A stretch of DNA of 64,000 nt from contig JAEUBA010000072.1 in the NCBI GenBank assembly GCA_018257865.1, positions 1 to 64,000 on the forward strand. Reading direction: 5' to 3'. How positions within the stretch are numbered: the stretch's first letter is position 1; each line of letters opens with the position of its first letter. Of this stretch, positions 34,201 through 44,488 are shown one piece after another. The stretch comes from Stereocaulon alpinum. Lineage: Eukaryota; Ascomycota; Lecanoromycetes; Lecanorales; Stereocaulaceae. The translations under genes and the position numbers were made by a program. The notes beneath the pieces are model-generated. The model was not told where the DNA came from. It made no database searches and was given only the letters and a program-made list of their open reading frames with translations.

Positions 34201-36884
34201 TCGCAGGCAATACCGCCGCCCCAGCAGCTAACGGTGGTGTCGTTATAGCCAGCTCGACCTATTTACCAGGCAGCTACGCCACAGTTGGCGGCAATGTGAT
34301 ATCAGTCGGCACAAACAATATCGTCCAAGATGGCACCACTCACAATGTTCCCCAACAGGCAGGACCAACGCCAGTCCTGGTGGGCAGCAATTCCATTCAA
34401 GCAGCTAGCGGAGGTGGCGTTGTAATAGCAAGCTCAACTTATCAGCCCGGTCAACAGGCCCAAGTAGCTGGAACGCCAGTGTCAGTTGGTCCTAGTAACG
34501 TCATCGTCGGCAGTTCCACACACGCTATTCCAAACATTGTACCAGCTGTGGCTGCCACCTCAACGCCAACACCAGTGCTCATTGGCGGCAATTCCATTGC
34601 AAATGCACCAGGTGGTGGCGTCATCATTGCAAGTTCGACGTATCAGCCTGGTGTACAAGCTCAAGTCTTTGGAACACCGATATCTGTTGGTACTGATAAC
34701 ATTGTAGTAGACAGCTCGACGCTTGCTCTCCCGAAGCCCCCAATAGCCACACCGGTACTTGTAGCTGGAAAATCCATCGCGAAAGCTGCTAATGGAGGCG
34801 TTGTCATCGCAAGCTCGACTTACCTGCCTGGGGCTATAGCCCAAGTATCTGGGACGCCCGTTTCCGTTGGTACCGATAGTGTTCTTATCAACAGCAAAGC
34901 TTATTCTCTCCCCACAGCCCCAGCTCCCATCGCAGCTCAAAATGTAGCTCAAACTTTGGCTCCGGTTTCGACTCCATCTCTAATTCCAGTTCTGGTTGGT
35001 AGCCAATCGATCGTGAAAGCAAGTGGAGGAGGAATTGTCATTGGCAGCTCTACAGTTGTACCGGGGGCACAAGCCACTATTCAAGGTCATGTCGTGACAG
35101 CTGGCACGAACAATGTTATCGTTGACGGCAACAACTATGCGCTTCCGTCCACAGCCGGTGAGACCCTCCAGCAGCAAGCGCCGGCTGTAGAGCAGCCGCA
35201 ACGGCAAATCCCAGCACAAGTAGGCGAGCAATCTATTGCGCGAGCTTCGAATGGCGGTATCATGATTGGAACATCAACCCTCAACCAAGGCGCCCAGGTC
35301 ACTATATCAGGTACAGTCGTCTCAGCAGGCGCCACAAACGTTGCTCTTGGCGGCACTACTTACGCCCTGCCCTCCTCTGCCGGTACAGTCCCTCAGACAC
35401 CTGTTCCTCAATATCAACCTCAATTGGCTCCAGTAGAGGTCGCTGGTAACTCGATAGTAAGAGCTTCGAATGGTGGCATTGTCATTGGAACCTCCACCTT
35501 AGCACCAGGGTCACAGGCTTTCATATCTGGCACTGTAATCTCAGCAGGGGCAACAAACATTGCACTAGGCAGTAGTACTTACGCTCTCGCCTCCAACGCA
35601 GGAGCACTCTTACAAACACCAGCACCTCAAATCTCAGCTCCAGTGGAATTGGCCGGCAACTCTATCGTGCGAGCCTCGAACGGCGGCATTATCTTCGGTA
35701 GCTCAACGCTAGCACTAGGCTCTCAAACAACAATTTCCAACGAAGTAATCTCAGCCGGCTCCACCGCAGTCGCCATAGACGGAAGCACATACGCTCTTCC
35801 CACCAGTGCAGGTGCAATCTTGCAAACGCCTGCTCCCCCAAACGCCCCAGTCCTTGTGGCCGGCCAAACCATCGCCCGCGCCTCCAACGGCGGATTGCTC
35901 ATCGGTTCATCAACCATCGCTCCTGGAGCCGTAGCCACAATCGCCGGCCACACCATCTCAGCTGCAAGTAGCGGATCAACTAACATCGCCATCGACGGCA
36001 CCAACTACGCCATCCCCACCTCCGCAGGCGCAGTACTCGAAACCCCCGCACCAACACTCGCCACCACATCCCCCCAGCCCGTCCAAGCAATAATAACACT
36101 CGCCAACGGCGCCACAATAAGCGCAGGCGGTCCCTCAGCCATAGTCTCAGGAACAACATGCACCGTCCTCCCAAACGACAGCGGCGTAGTTCTCGGCAGC
36201 AAAACGATTCCCCTGCCTCCACTTTCGGTAATAGCAGCTTCAACAACCACAACCATCACAGTCGCAAGCGTCACCTTCGTAGCATGTTCAACTGGCTTCT
36301 CAATCACTAGCCTCACCACTTCCCTCTCACCAGGCGCGCCGGCTTGTACCATTGCTGGTACTCTAGTGAGTCTAGACCACAACGCACTGCAGGTTGGAAG
36401 CACCATCATGCCGTTGCCAACTATACCGCCTGAAACCTTCACAGTGGCGGACCAAGCTATCACAGCGGCGCCGACTGCGTTTACGATTCCGCCTGATACG
36501 ACTGTCTCAGCGGGTGATTCTGCAGTGACGGTTTCTGGCACCATTATCTCGCTGGGTGCAGCGGGGTTGCTGATTGGGTCGTCGACGATGCCGCTTGATG
36601 TGGCTGAAGTCGTAGTTGCTGGCGGGGGACTCGTTTCTGGGGTTAGTGTTGGGTTGGGTTCGATGGGGGGTGGTGTGTTGAATGGGACGGTGGCGGGGTC
36701 GTATGGGAATGCTTCGAGTCTGATTACTTCTTATTCGCCGCCTACGCTGTCGTCTTCTGCGCCAACTTTGCTGTCTTCGTCGGTGAAGATTGGGAGGGGT
36801 TCGAGGGTCCGGGGTGAATTGTGGGCGGTGGCGATGACGGGCCTGCTAGGGTGGGTTATTGGAGCGTGGGTGTTTGCGTTATGA
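31274..36884 (+). CDS. Large secreted repeat-rich cell-surface protein
   Basis: Two exons (31274-31358 and 31531-36884) across a 172-nt GTACGT...TTTGCAG intron give 1812 residues. Exon 1 is a signal peptide (ADFLILGVGILYALISLG, then DTAA). The main exon has no early ATG, and the splice joins it in phase. Order of parts: serine/threonine-rich region with degenerate repeats (to about residue 390); a cysteine-containing domain (about 394-637: CKDWLGHPLPCSCPG, CGQPCLIDASEVQLLYWPV); a proline/alanine/valine/asparagine linker with AVNAP-like units (about 638-912); then about nine conserved repeats and two or three diverged ones (about 912-1719); and a hydrophobic C-terminus (LWAVAMTGLLGWVIGAWVFAL) that could direct GPI anchoring. 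Likely wall or surface located; adhesion is an inference. The name of the family is not known to me. Confidence 0.8.
34180..36600 (+). repeat. In-frame tandem repeats of the surface protein
   Basis: Each unit is about 60-75 codons with a core resembling PVLVxGxSIxxASNGGVVI, then ASSTYxPGAQAxVSGTPVS and VGTDNIVVDSSTYALP. About nine clear copies start near 34180, 34370, 34570, 34750, 34985, 35210, 35430, 35640 and 35850, followed by diverged copies to about 36600. Linkers between cores vary in length and are alanine/proline/threonine-rich. Copies in the second half share SAGATNIALG-like ends, suggesting stepwise amplification of two sub-families. Confidence 0.85.
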
Positions 36885-37136
36885 CTTTTGGCTGAAGGGT
36901 TGTTGGGATAGTAATGTATAATGAGAGAGCACTGGTGCCTATGACATGTAAGGATATGACTGGAAACTTACATTTCGATTCGCATTTGCAGAGGGTGTTT
37001 GTAATGTAGCCATTCATTATCATTCATGTATATAGCTTCATTCCTGAACTCCAAAAGCCGATTCCTGCCAGACTCCTATGAGAATGCTGTTTACTTTGTG
37101 CGTACACAATCTTTCATGACCTCGTTCGTCACGCAC

Positions 37137-40100
37137 TTAACAGCCTCGTGACTGTGTCTCATGGTCCTCCAACATCTGCGCAACCTCGTCACGGGCCATG
37201 TCCCTAGCACGCTCTAGCGCAGTCCCCCAACGAGGGTGAGAATAACTTGTATAAGCTCCGTGGGCAAGCAGTATTGTAACAATATCACCGTTCTCTCCTG
37301 CTACCGCTTCATTCAGAGCACTCCCAAATTTACCTCCAACAGCGTTGACATCAGCGCCATGATCCAGTAGTAGCTGTACAACCTCAGTGTGCCCATATCT
37401 ACTAGCAATGTGCAACGCAGTCTCATGATTATCAGAACCAATAGGGTTTATCTGAGCTCCATGAGCAAGTAGTATGGCAACAATGTCGGTACATCCCCAG
37501 CATGCCGCTGCAATTAACGCAGTCCCGAATCTCCCTCCGAAAGCATTGACATCAGCGCCATGGTCTAGTAGCAGCCGCACCGTTGATTCGTTCCCACGAT
37601 AAGCTGCCACGTAGACTGGTGTTCCATAGTCAATGTTTACAACATTAATACCTGCACCACTCTGAAGGAGGAGCAAGGCGATGTCATCCGCTCCTATCTT
37701 TGCAGCTTCGATCAAACAATGGTTTATTTGGTCCTTTATCACCATGTGGCTGTGCATTAGAAGTAGACGTACAGTACTTGTGTGTCCGGCTCGTGTCGCT
37801 AAAACTACTGCGGCATCACGTGGTTCGACGTTGGTAATCCCAGCAGCACCGTTTTCGAGTAATTTGGATACGATCTTGTCATGGCCTTGGCTGGAAGCAG
37901 CTGCCAACGCATTGGTGAACCAGGCACCTTTACCATTGACGTTTGCTCCGGCGGCAAGAAGCCTTTCCACAGTACCGATTAAGCCACAACAGGACGCGTA
38001 ATAGAGTGGGGAGCCAATGCTTTCTTCGCCTCTGGAGAAATCTAATTCGCTCCGCTCATACCACGCGATGTCCGGTGCGTAGAGTCGAACCCAACACAAC
38101 AGAAAGCTCTTCGAAGAAGTAAATGTGTTCATTATCAGGGCATCTAGACTCTCATCATCTGCTGCCGTAGCGTGCTGAGTCCAAAACTTGGCTTCGTATC
38201 GGCTCAGCCGATAATCGACCAGAGACACATCGTTTACCTTTGGACCGTTCTCAACGAGATATGACAAACACATTTCAGCTAAGCATCGGTGGGTACTTCG
38301 TTCCGATATTTGGAAAGGAGCTGCGCTTGTGCTGACGATTCTCGTAGAAGTCAAATAGTCTTTGACAGACAGGTGGGCCAATGCAATCATGTCTATCAAT
38401 ACTGGTTCTTCGGGTTGGGATATTATATCATCGGAGTCATAATACATATGATCGGCCTGGATCTGCTCTGACGAGACGACGACAAGGCTGGAGCAGATTG
38501 AAACAACGTCTTGTGGCCGGCGAAGCCTTCTCGCACCATCAAATTTTGGATCTTTGGTGAGATCGATTGCCACGACTTCGGCGATTTCTTTCAACGACAT
38601 TGGCCGAGCAGAGAATGTAAGCCATTGAAGGATTTTGAGTGCATCGTCCGCGTATTCTTCGTCGATACTGCAAAGAATCCTCTGGTACGTATCTTCAAGC
38701 GTCCTGGGCAGGTTGCTCAACGTTTTCCTCAGTGTATCAAGCTTGACACATTTGCGAATGGCGTCAAGTTGGCACACTGCCCAGCGGAACCTGGTCCAAT
38801 CAGCAAACACACAATTCAGCCTACTACCGTACTCACATGCCATTCGCTCTGCTGCCCAAGGTCTGCTCAATTTCCTGCTGGATCTGGAGAGGCCAGGCGG
38901 CCAATTTAGGGTCATCTTGAATCTGTCTTCGTACATGCAACCGGATATCAACATCGACATCGTCATTTTTAAAGTCTGTTTGGTATATTGCGCACACGCT
39001 CAGAGCTTCCTCAATATCCCTTTCTTTCCTGCTAGTTGCGAATACGTGAACTCCTCCCTTCCAATCAAGAATCTGTTCGATCAAACTTAGGAGGTCCTCC
39101 CGATCAACACACTCATCCAGTGCATCGATAACTATGTATGTAGAAGGTCTCATTTCGAGCATCGCTTGGAGTGTTTCGAGAAGCTGGGTGTGACTCGGTT
39201 GCTGTGATCCATCTTGACAGCGTTGGAAGAGCGAGTGGAGGAGCTTGAGACATTCGGGACTTTGGAGCGCCATATGATGCAGAATTGTGCGGATCAAAGT
39301 TTCATGTCTCGTCTTCTCAGCATCTTGGAAGTCGAAATAGTAGTAGCACGCGCTATATTGTGTTCGGGTTCGACAATGGGCAAGGATGTCTTCAATGGCG
39401 GTGGAACTATGCGCGTCAGCGATTGGGAAGCTACCTTACATAAGTCTTGTTTACCAAAGTATGGTCTTCCCACAGCCAACTTTCCAAGAATCAGCAGTGT
39501 TCCTGGGCCGACTCTAGGCCTTGGCTACTTACCTTTACCGTTCATCCAAAGTAAACCTCCGTTAGAAGTCTTCCAGTCCTGATAGGGTTGTTGATCAAGA
39601 AGCCATGCGCCTGTCGTAGGTTGATGCTTCTTCCGTGCAAGGTTATGATTTATCGAAGGGTCGACGGGTTTTAGCCATTGAACAACGTCTTTTGATCGCG
39701 CATCTGTGTGGACTTAGTCAGCTTGCTGCCATTGAATATTAATACGGCTCGTGAATGACTCGAACGGTAAATTGTCACACGACTACGGCAAATGTGACGC
39801 CCTCCTTCATTGTCCAATTTGCTTTACTCAGCTCTCTCTATCTTGTCAATACAATATCCTAAGCTCAAGCTCTAGACTCCTCACAGCAGGGCGTTGGAAG
39901 CTGCAGCAAGGATTGGCTTGGGAAGAGCCCAAGGTGCTAGAATTGATCTACATTCTGAAGGCCTACTAACCTAATTCAATTTGGCCCAACTGTCGCCCCA
40001 GGCCATCGATTTTGCTATGTAGATGAGTAACACCATCTTTGATGGCCTGTGCAAGCTCACTAGTTATCATGATTAGAAAGTACTTGGCCGCGCGAAAGAA

Positions 40101-41013
40101 ACATGGAACAAAAGAATCCACTTCTACTGAACATATATGAGCATCACATTTGTCAGTCACTGTGCAAAGCGCCATCGAGTTTTAGGCACGGTACAGGTCA
40201 TCTCAAAGCGTGCAAGCCCGAATCGGCGTCAATCACAGGTTCCACTAGAGCATAACGAGTAGAAAGCGACTACCAGCGCCAAAAGTGTAAGAGCTTCAAG
40301 AACGTACAGATCTTTGTTTTGCAGAGCGAGGACGAAGTAAGTCTTTTGTCGTTCGAAGATATTGAGAATATCACTAATTTCCCTTTTCTGGAAAGGCCAT
40401 ATGAGTGTCTTCCCAGCTTTCTTTAGACCTGTAACAGGTGCTAATTTCGATGACAGTCGTTCTAAGGCTTGCTTGAACTGACTCAACGGTCCGTCCTCGA
40501 CGGCGAGTAATCTCGCAGCGGATATTGAAGGGCTGCGCTCATGCTCCCTGTCTGCAAGATCTTTCAAGCAATATAGTAAGCCAGTGGCACTTGTAACCTC
40601 AGTGAGTATCCTTTGGCGATCTTGGGAAGCGTCTTTGACGTCTTGGAGATAGATCACAACGGTGCTTGTGAGCTGTAAAATCTGCAGATATGATAGGGTC
40701 AGCGTTTTCTTTCGGTTGTATATTAGGGCTACGCGACAAGATTAGGAGGCATGGAAGAGGTTGGATTTCAATCCCTGCTTCTAGACATGGTCTAAAAGCT
40801 TCCAAGTACATCTGAATGTGAGATCAAGTCCTCGTTTCGCGGCTTTTAGGCTACCTCATAGGAACTTCAGGAGCACGGCAAAGAACAAACTCTAGTCGAT
40901 AAGACTCAAGTCAAGCCTAATCGCTGAGTTCGTGCTCCAGGACTGGGGAAAATTTGTCCCGTAATTGCACTTACTGCAGCAATACTGGCAGAGATGCTCA
41001 ACGGGTCGCCCAT
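37137..41013 (-). CDS. NACHT NTPase with ankyrin repeats (STAND/NLR-like)
   Basis: Seven exons: 41013-40975, 40681-40308, 40059-39971, 39703-39533, 39479-39455, 39406-38837, 38790-37137; 973 residues, all phases consistent. The N-terminal domain (MGDPLSISASIAA, TLIWPFQKREISDILN, FERQKTYFVLALQ) is the usual helical start of fungal STAND proteins. The P-loop GKVGCGKT straddles a 25-nt exon. Walker B is YIVIDALDECVD (about residue 322), then VHVFATSRKERDIE and GMFRWAVCQLDAIRKC read across the last intron. From about residue 668 come roughly eight ankyrin repeats (e.g. TALHIASRYGHTEVVQLLLDH). Such proteins act as intracellular sensors in non-self recognition in some fungi; the ligand here is unknown. 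Introns of 293, 248 and 267 nt at the 5' side contrast with 46-53 nt later ones. No inactivating change seen. Confidence 0.9.
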
Positions 41014-42074
41014 GTTGGCCCAACCCGCAATATGATCGCAAATTGCCAACAAAGTACCAAGAACAAGAGCTTCATTAATGTGACCACGTCGTAGCTCTAT
41101 ATCAGTAGTGCTGAGCAGTGATCGAAGTAATGAGGATGAAATGTCGTTGCATAGCTGATAAGGCAGCACCTGAGGCAATCTCGACCCCGCCTTTATTGGC
41201 ATTCCTTGGCAAACATCCGCCAATCACGGACGCTCTGTAGACTACCTTGGCTGACTTCACCTTCACCAGCTGTAGAAAGTTTTCCTGGAAGAAGAACGAT
41301 GATCTGGTGCGAACCATTTATCTACTCCTCAGTTCTCCGATTCTATGCTTCGCAAGGACCAAATTCCACTCGTCACTTCACAAGAAGCAATCTGACTCCC
41401 ATTAGGCAAACCCCTACCAGGTTGATGGCTTCAATGCGCTCGGTTGAGGCTCTTCCCCAGTCCGCTCTGATTTACTTTCTGACGGATCTGCGGAGATCAA
41501 AGACTTGGGACACGACGTCAAAACTCCTCCATCACCTTCAGAATGGAACCAATTGACTATCTTCAAGAGTGCAGCGCCAATGTAGGCTTTGTACAAGGCG
41601 ACTTGTACATATCATGATAATATTGAAGCACGCATGTTGTGCCCACTGCATGGAACAATGCCAATAATGCGCCGATAATGAAAGGACATTGAAGGAATGG
41701 AAGAGTTGTCCAGGGGCATGTTAGGGTAGGTCTCTGCCAATCAGCTTTTCTCATTAGGGGGGGATTCGGCAATGCATTTGATCCTTCGTTCCTTCAAGCG
41801 ATCTTGTACGTCTCCCCAAGCTGAGTATCAGTAGAATTGTGCACTTTCATTGTACACTTTGGTCTTGATCAAGTTTATTGCAGCTCATGAGCAGACACAA
41901 TGGCTTTGGAGGGGCAAAGCATCTTAGTGATACAGCGATCTCTAACTCCTAACTGCTCCCTGAAACGCGTGTTTGCCATTTATGTATTACCACAGAGTCT
42001 CATCAGCGGGGTCTAATGCTGCACGGATACAGATTTCTATGTTCCCACGAGTCCAGATTAATCAAGCGAACTTA
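41014..42074. other. Upstream region of the NACHT gene, no other gene seen
   Basis: About 1 kb between the RTA1-like stop and the NACHT start, both on the minus strand. Short frames (e.g. 41206-41556 +) lack motifs. The part nearest 41014 should contain the NACHT promoter. Confidence 0.45.
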
Positions 42075-43313
42075 TCATTCGTCAGTCGCATACCCATAGG
42101 TGACGCTCGAGCCATCAGCCTTCGGATATGTACGGCCATGGCTACCTAGTTCCTCATCAGGGTTTGAGCTCGACCGCTCATACAGAGGCAGTGCAATCGC
42201 AGCTCTGCCCATCGTATTGTTCTTCCCAGCCGCCTTCCTCTGCTTCCTGCTTGGAAAGTCTGATTCTTTCCCAGGCATGAGGCGCCCGGGGTGGAAGATG
42301 TTGAAGAGGACGAGACAGGCGAGCATAAGTGTGGAGTCGAAGACATATTGGTAGGCTTCGTGTTTGGGAATGCCACTCGATAGGCCTTGGGCGTATTCGA
42401 CTAGGCGGAATATGATACGAATCTGTGTGATGTGTTAGTTATGTTGTGGCAATAGTGTATATAGATCACCATTGTGGGGCTTTCTTACGGTGATGAGACC
42501 TAAGACTGCGTAGACAACGTAAAGCATTTGATATGCTCGGGGCTTATCCTGCATGGGTGTCTCTGTCCTCATTTGGCGTTGAAAGCGAATAGCAAGCCCA
42601 ACGAAGCAGAGGATGAATAATTCTTGGAGGCCGACACCGCCCATATAGATATGGAGACCTCGAGAAAATTAGCTTTACGATTGAAGTCATACCGAGCCCC
42701 CAACTCGAGCACACCTCTGTAAATCTGAGCATTTGTCAGGTTATTCCCACTGGCCATCGATGCTCCGACAGCTTGTACAAGGAAGGCACTTCATGGAAGT
42801 CAGCCGGCGCTGTTCGTTATCAACGCGATTTTTGAAGACTAACAAGATATCGAGAAGGACAAAGTAGAGGCCGAACCTCCATGCTTTAATTCCCAGTATC
42901 TTGGCGCTGGCGGTGAAGTTATAGACCATACGTCCGAGAACCATGTAGACGTATGCATTGATCCAAAGGGGTGCAAGCTATTGTCCAGTCAGCAACAACC
43001 GTGCGAGAGTCGTTCTACCGCGAATGTGGCTCACCAATATCAATAGAAACCAAGCTGTGTACCACGCTGACTTGGTAGGCTGGTTAATGCTAAGAATGCG
43101 GAAAACGTAACAAAGCATCTCCCACAAAGCTCCCATAGCAATGACCCAAGAATAGCCCTTTCGATAAATTACACTTTGGGCGATATGGGCGACTAGGGTC
43201 CCAGCGAAGAGAATCGCATAGAGATAGGCAGGTCCGACATTTGGGCAGAAGTTCCATTGCGTATTCGCATCATCCTTCGCCGCGCAGGTGAATGTCGAGT
43301 TGTGTGCTGTCAT
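42075..43313 (-). CDS. RTA1-like seven-helix membrane protein
   Basis: Five exons (43313-43035, 42977-42844, 42788-42715, 42658-42489, 42422-42075) with introns of 55-66 nt give 334 residues. The RTA1 family, including yeast Rsb1 and Rta1, has been linked to lipid translocation and to resistance against toxic compounds. The lumenal/extracellular N-terminus has three cysteines and an N-glycosylation site (NSTFTCAAK). Hydrophobic helices include AYLYAILFAGTLVAHIAQ, LWEMLCYVFRIL, the family segment LAPLWINAYVYMVLGRM, FGLYFVLLDI, FLVQAVGASMASG, GGVGLQELFILCFVGLAI and MLACLVLFNIF. Between helices six and seven is FRLVEYAQGL, common in the family. The cytosolic tail is charged and rich in serine. 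Substrate unknown. Confidence 0.88.
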
Positions 43314-44488
43314 ATTTAGTCTAGAAGCATGAGATGGTCCAGAAAGACTCTAAACATAGGCAGATGGGCGGAAAAAGAGATGGAAAAATAAAATGGAAAC
43401 CAGTGTGTGGACCAGGCAGTTTGCAGAACAAGATCTTGCCCTTTATAGCTGTGGATTTCTTGCGAGATGAGTTACTGTATGGGGCAGTGTGTTGTAACAT
43501 ATTTATGCAGTTGATACGAACTTCATCAGCAAACGCGTCTGACAGCCATTTCAGGTTACGATCCTACTTGCGAGCCTTGTTATCTGTATGAAAACACACA
43601 ATGCCTGGAAAGAAAGATCCGAACAAACGAATGAAGAGTCAGCGTTCACGTTGGTACCGGATGAAACAGTAGCCCGTCCTATTGTGCTGACATTGACGGC
43701 GCGGGCTGAGCAGACCCTAGAGCATGGATGTGAGACAAAGCCTACAAGCAGAAGCATTCTGTGCATGATGTACGAGTTAATGGACGCGGTATGGATTGCT
43801 GCCTGTCAGCAAGTCGGGTTGAATGCCCAGGAGACAGGGGCCGGAGTGTCTCCGACCGCTTAAGCTGACACACTACCACTCACCGCCAATGCCAGCACAA
43901 CGAAACTCATTAGGTGCAGGAGGATTAGTAAGCGAAGCGCATGGCGGTGTAACGTGGTGATAGTGTATCAGTAGAACTTGCAGATTAACGGCTGCTAGTA
44001 ATAACTCGTAGATGCTGATTGGTTCGTTCGTAAACCGAGATCGACCCCATTGCTTAGTAAGAGCTAGCGCCTCTATAACGGCCCCTAGCGCCAAGGCAGT
44101 ATTCAAGCAGTCGTCAGCATCCTGCAGTTGCTGTGGCGGAGCCTTTGGTCATACCAACATTCATAGCGTTTTCCTCTTTGGAGGAACATCATCAATTCAC
44201 GAGTCATTGCACGAGTATGGACAAGGACTTCCAATAGGCGTTTTGCGACGCTTCTTGACCGCAGATATAAAAGGGCTTATCTACATCTTGCTCTGAATTC
44301 GCTAGTCCCATCATCTCAAATGACCTGGTGCTAATAGCGGAGATTAAATCCTCAATTCATCACTAGAGCTTGTAAGTGGTCTGTTCGTATCGATTCCCAA
44401 GTTTTTCGCCATCTTTCTGATTAGAACAAGCCGTCGACAACACCTACCTCGCAGAATTTGTGGACGAAATTACGTCAGCGCCTCGAGG
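43314..44488. other. Divergent region between RTA1-like gene and Zn2Cys6 gene
   Basis: 1.2 kb with short frames only (43588-43863 +, 43873-44106 -, 44012-44296 +) and no motif. The head-to-head arrangement means it holds both promoters. A regulatory link between factor and transporter-like gene is possible but unsupported. Confidence 0.45.

Noticed and set aside
43588..43863. 91-codon frame between the RTA1-like and Zn2Cys6 genes
   Set aside because: No recognisable domain and no support from neighbouring splice sites.
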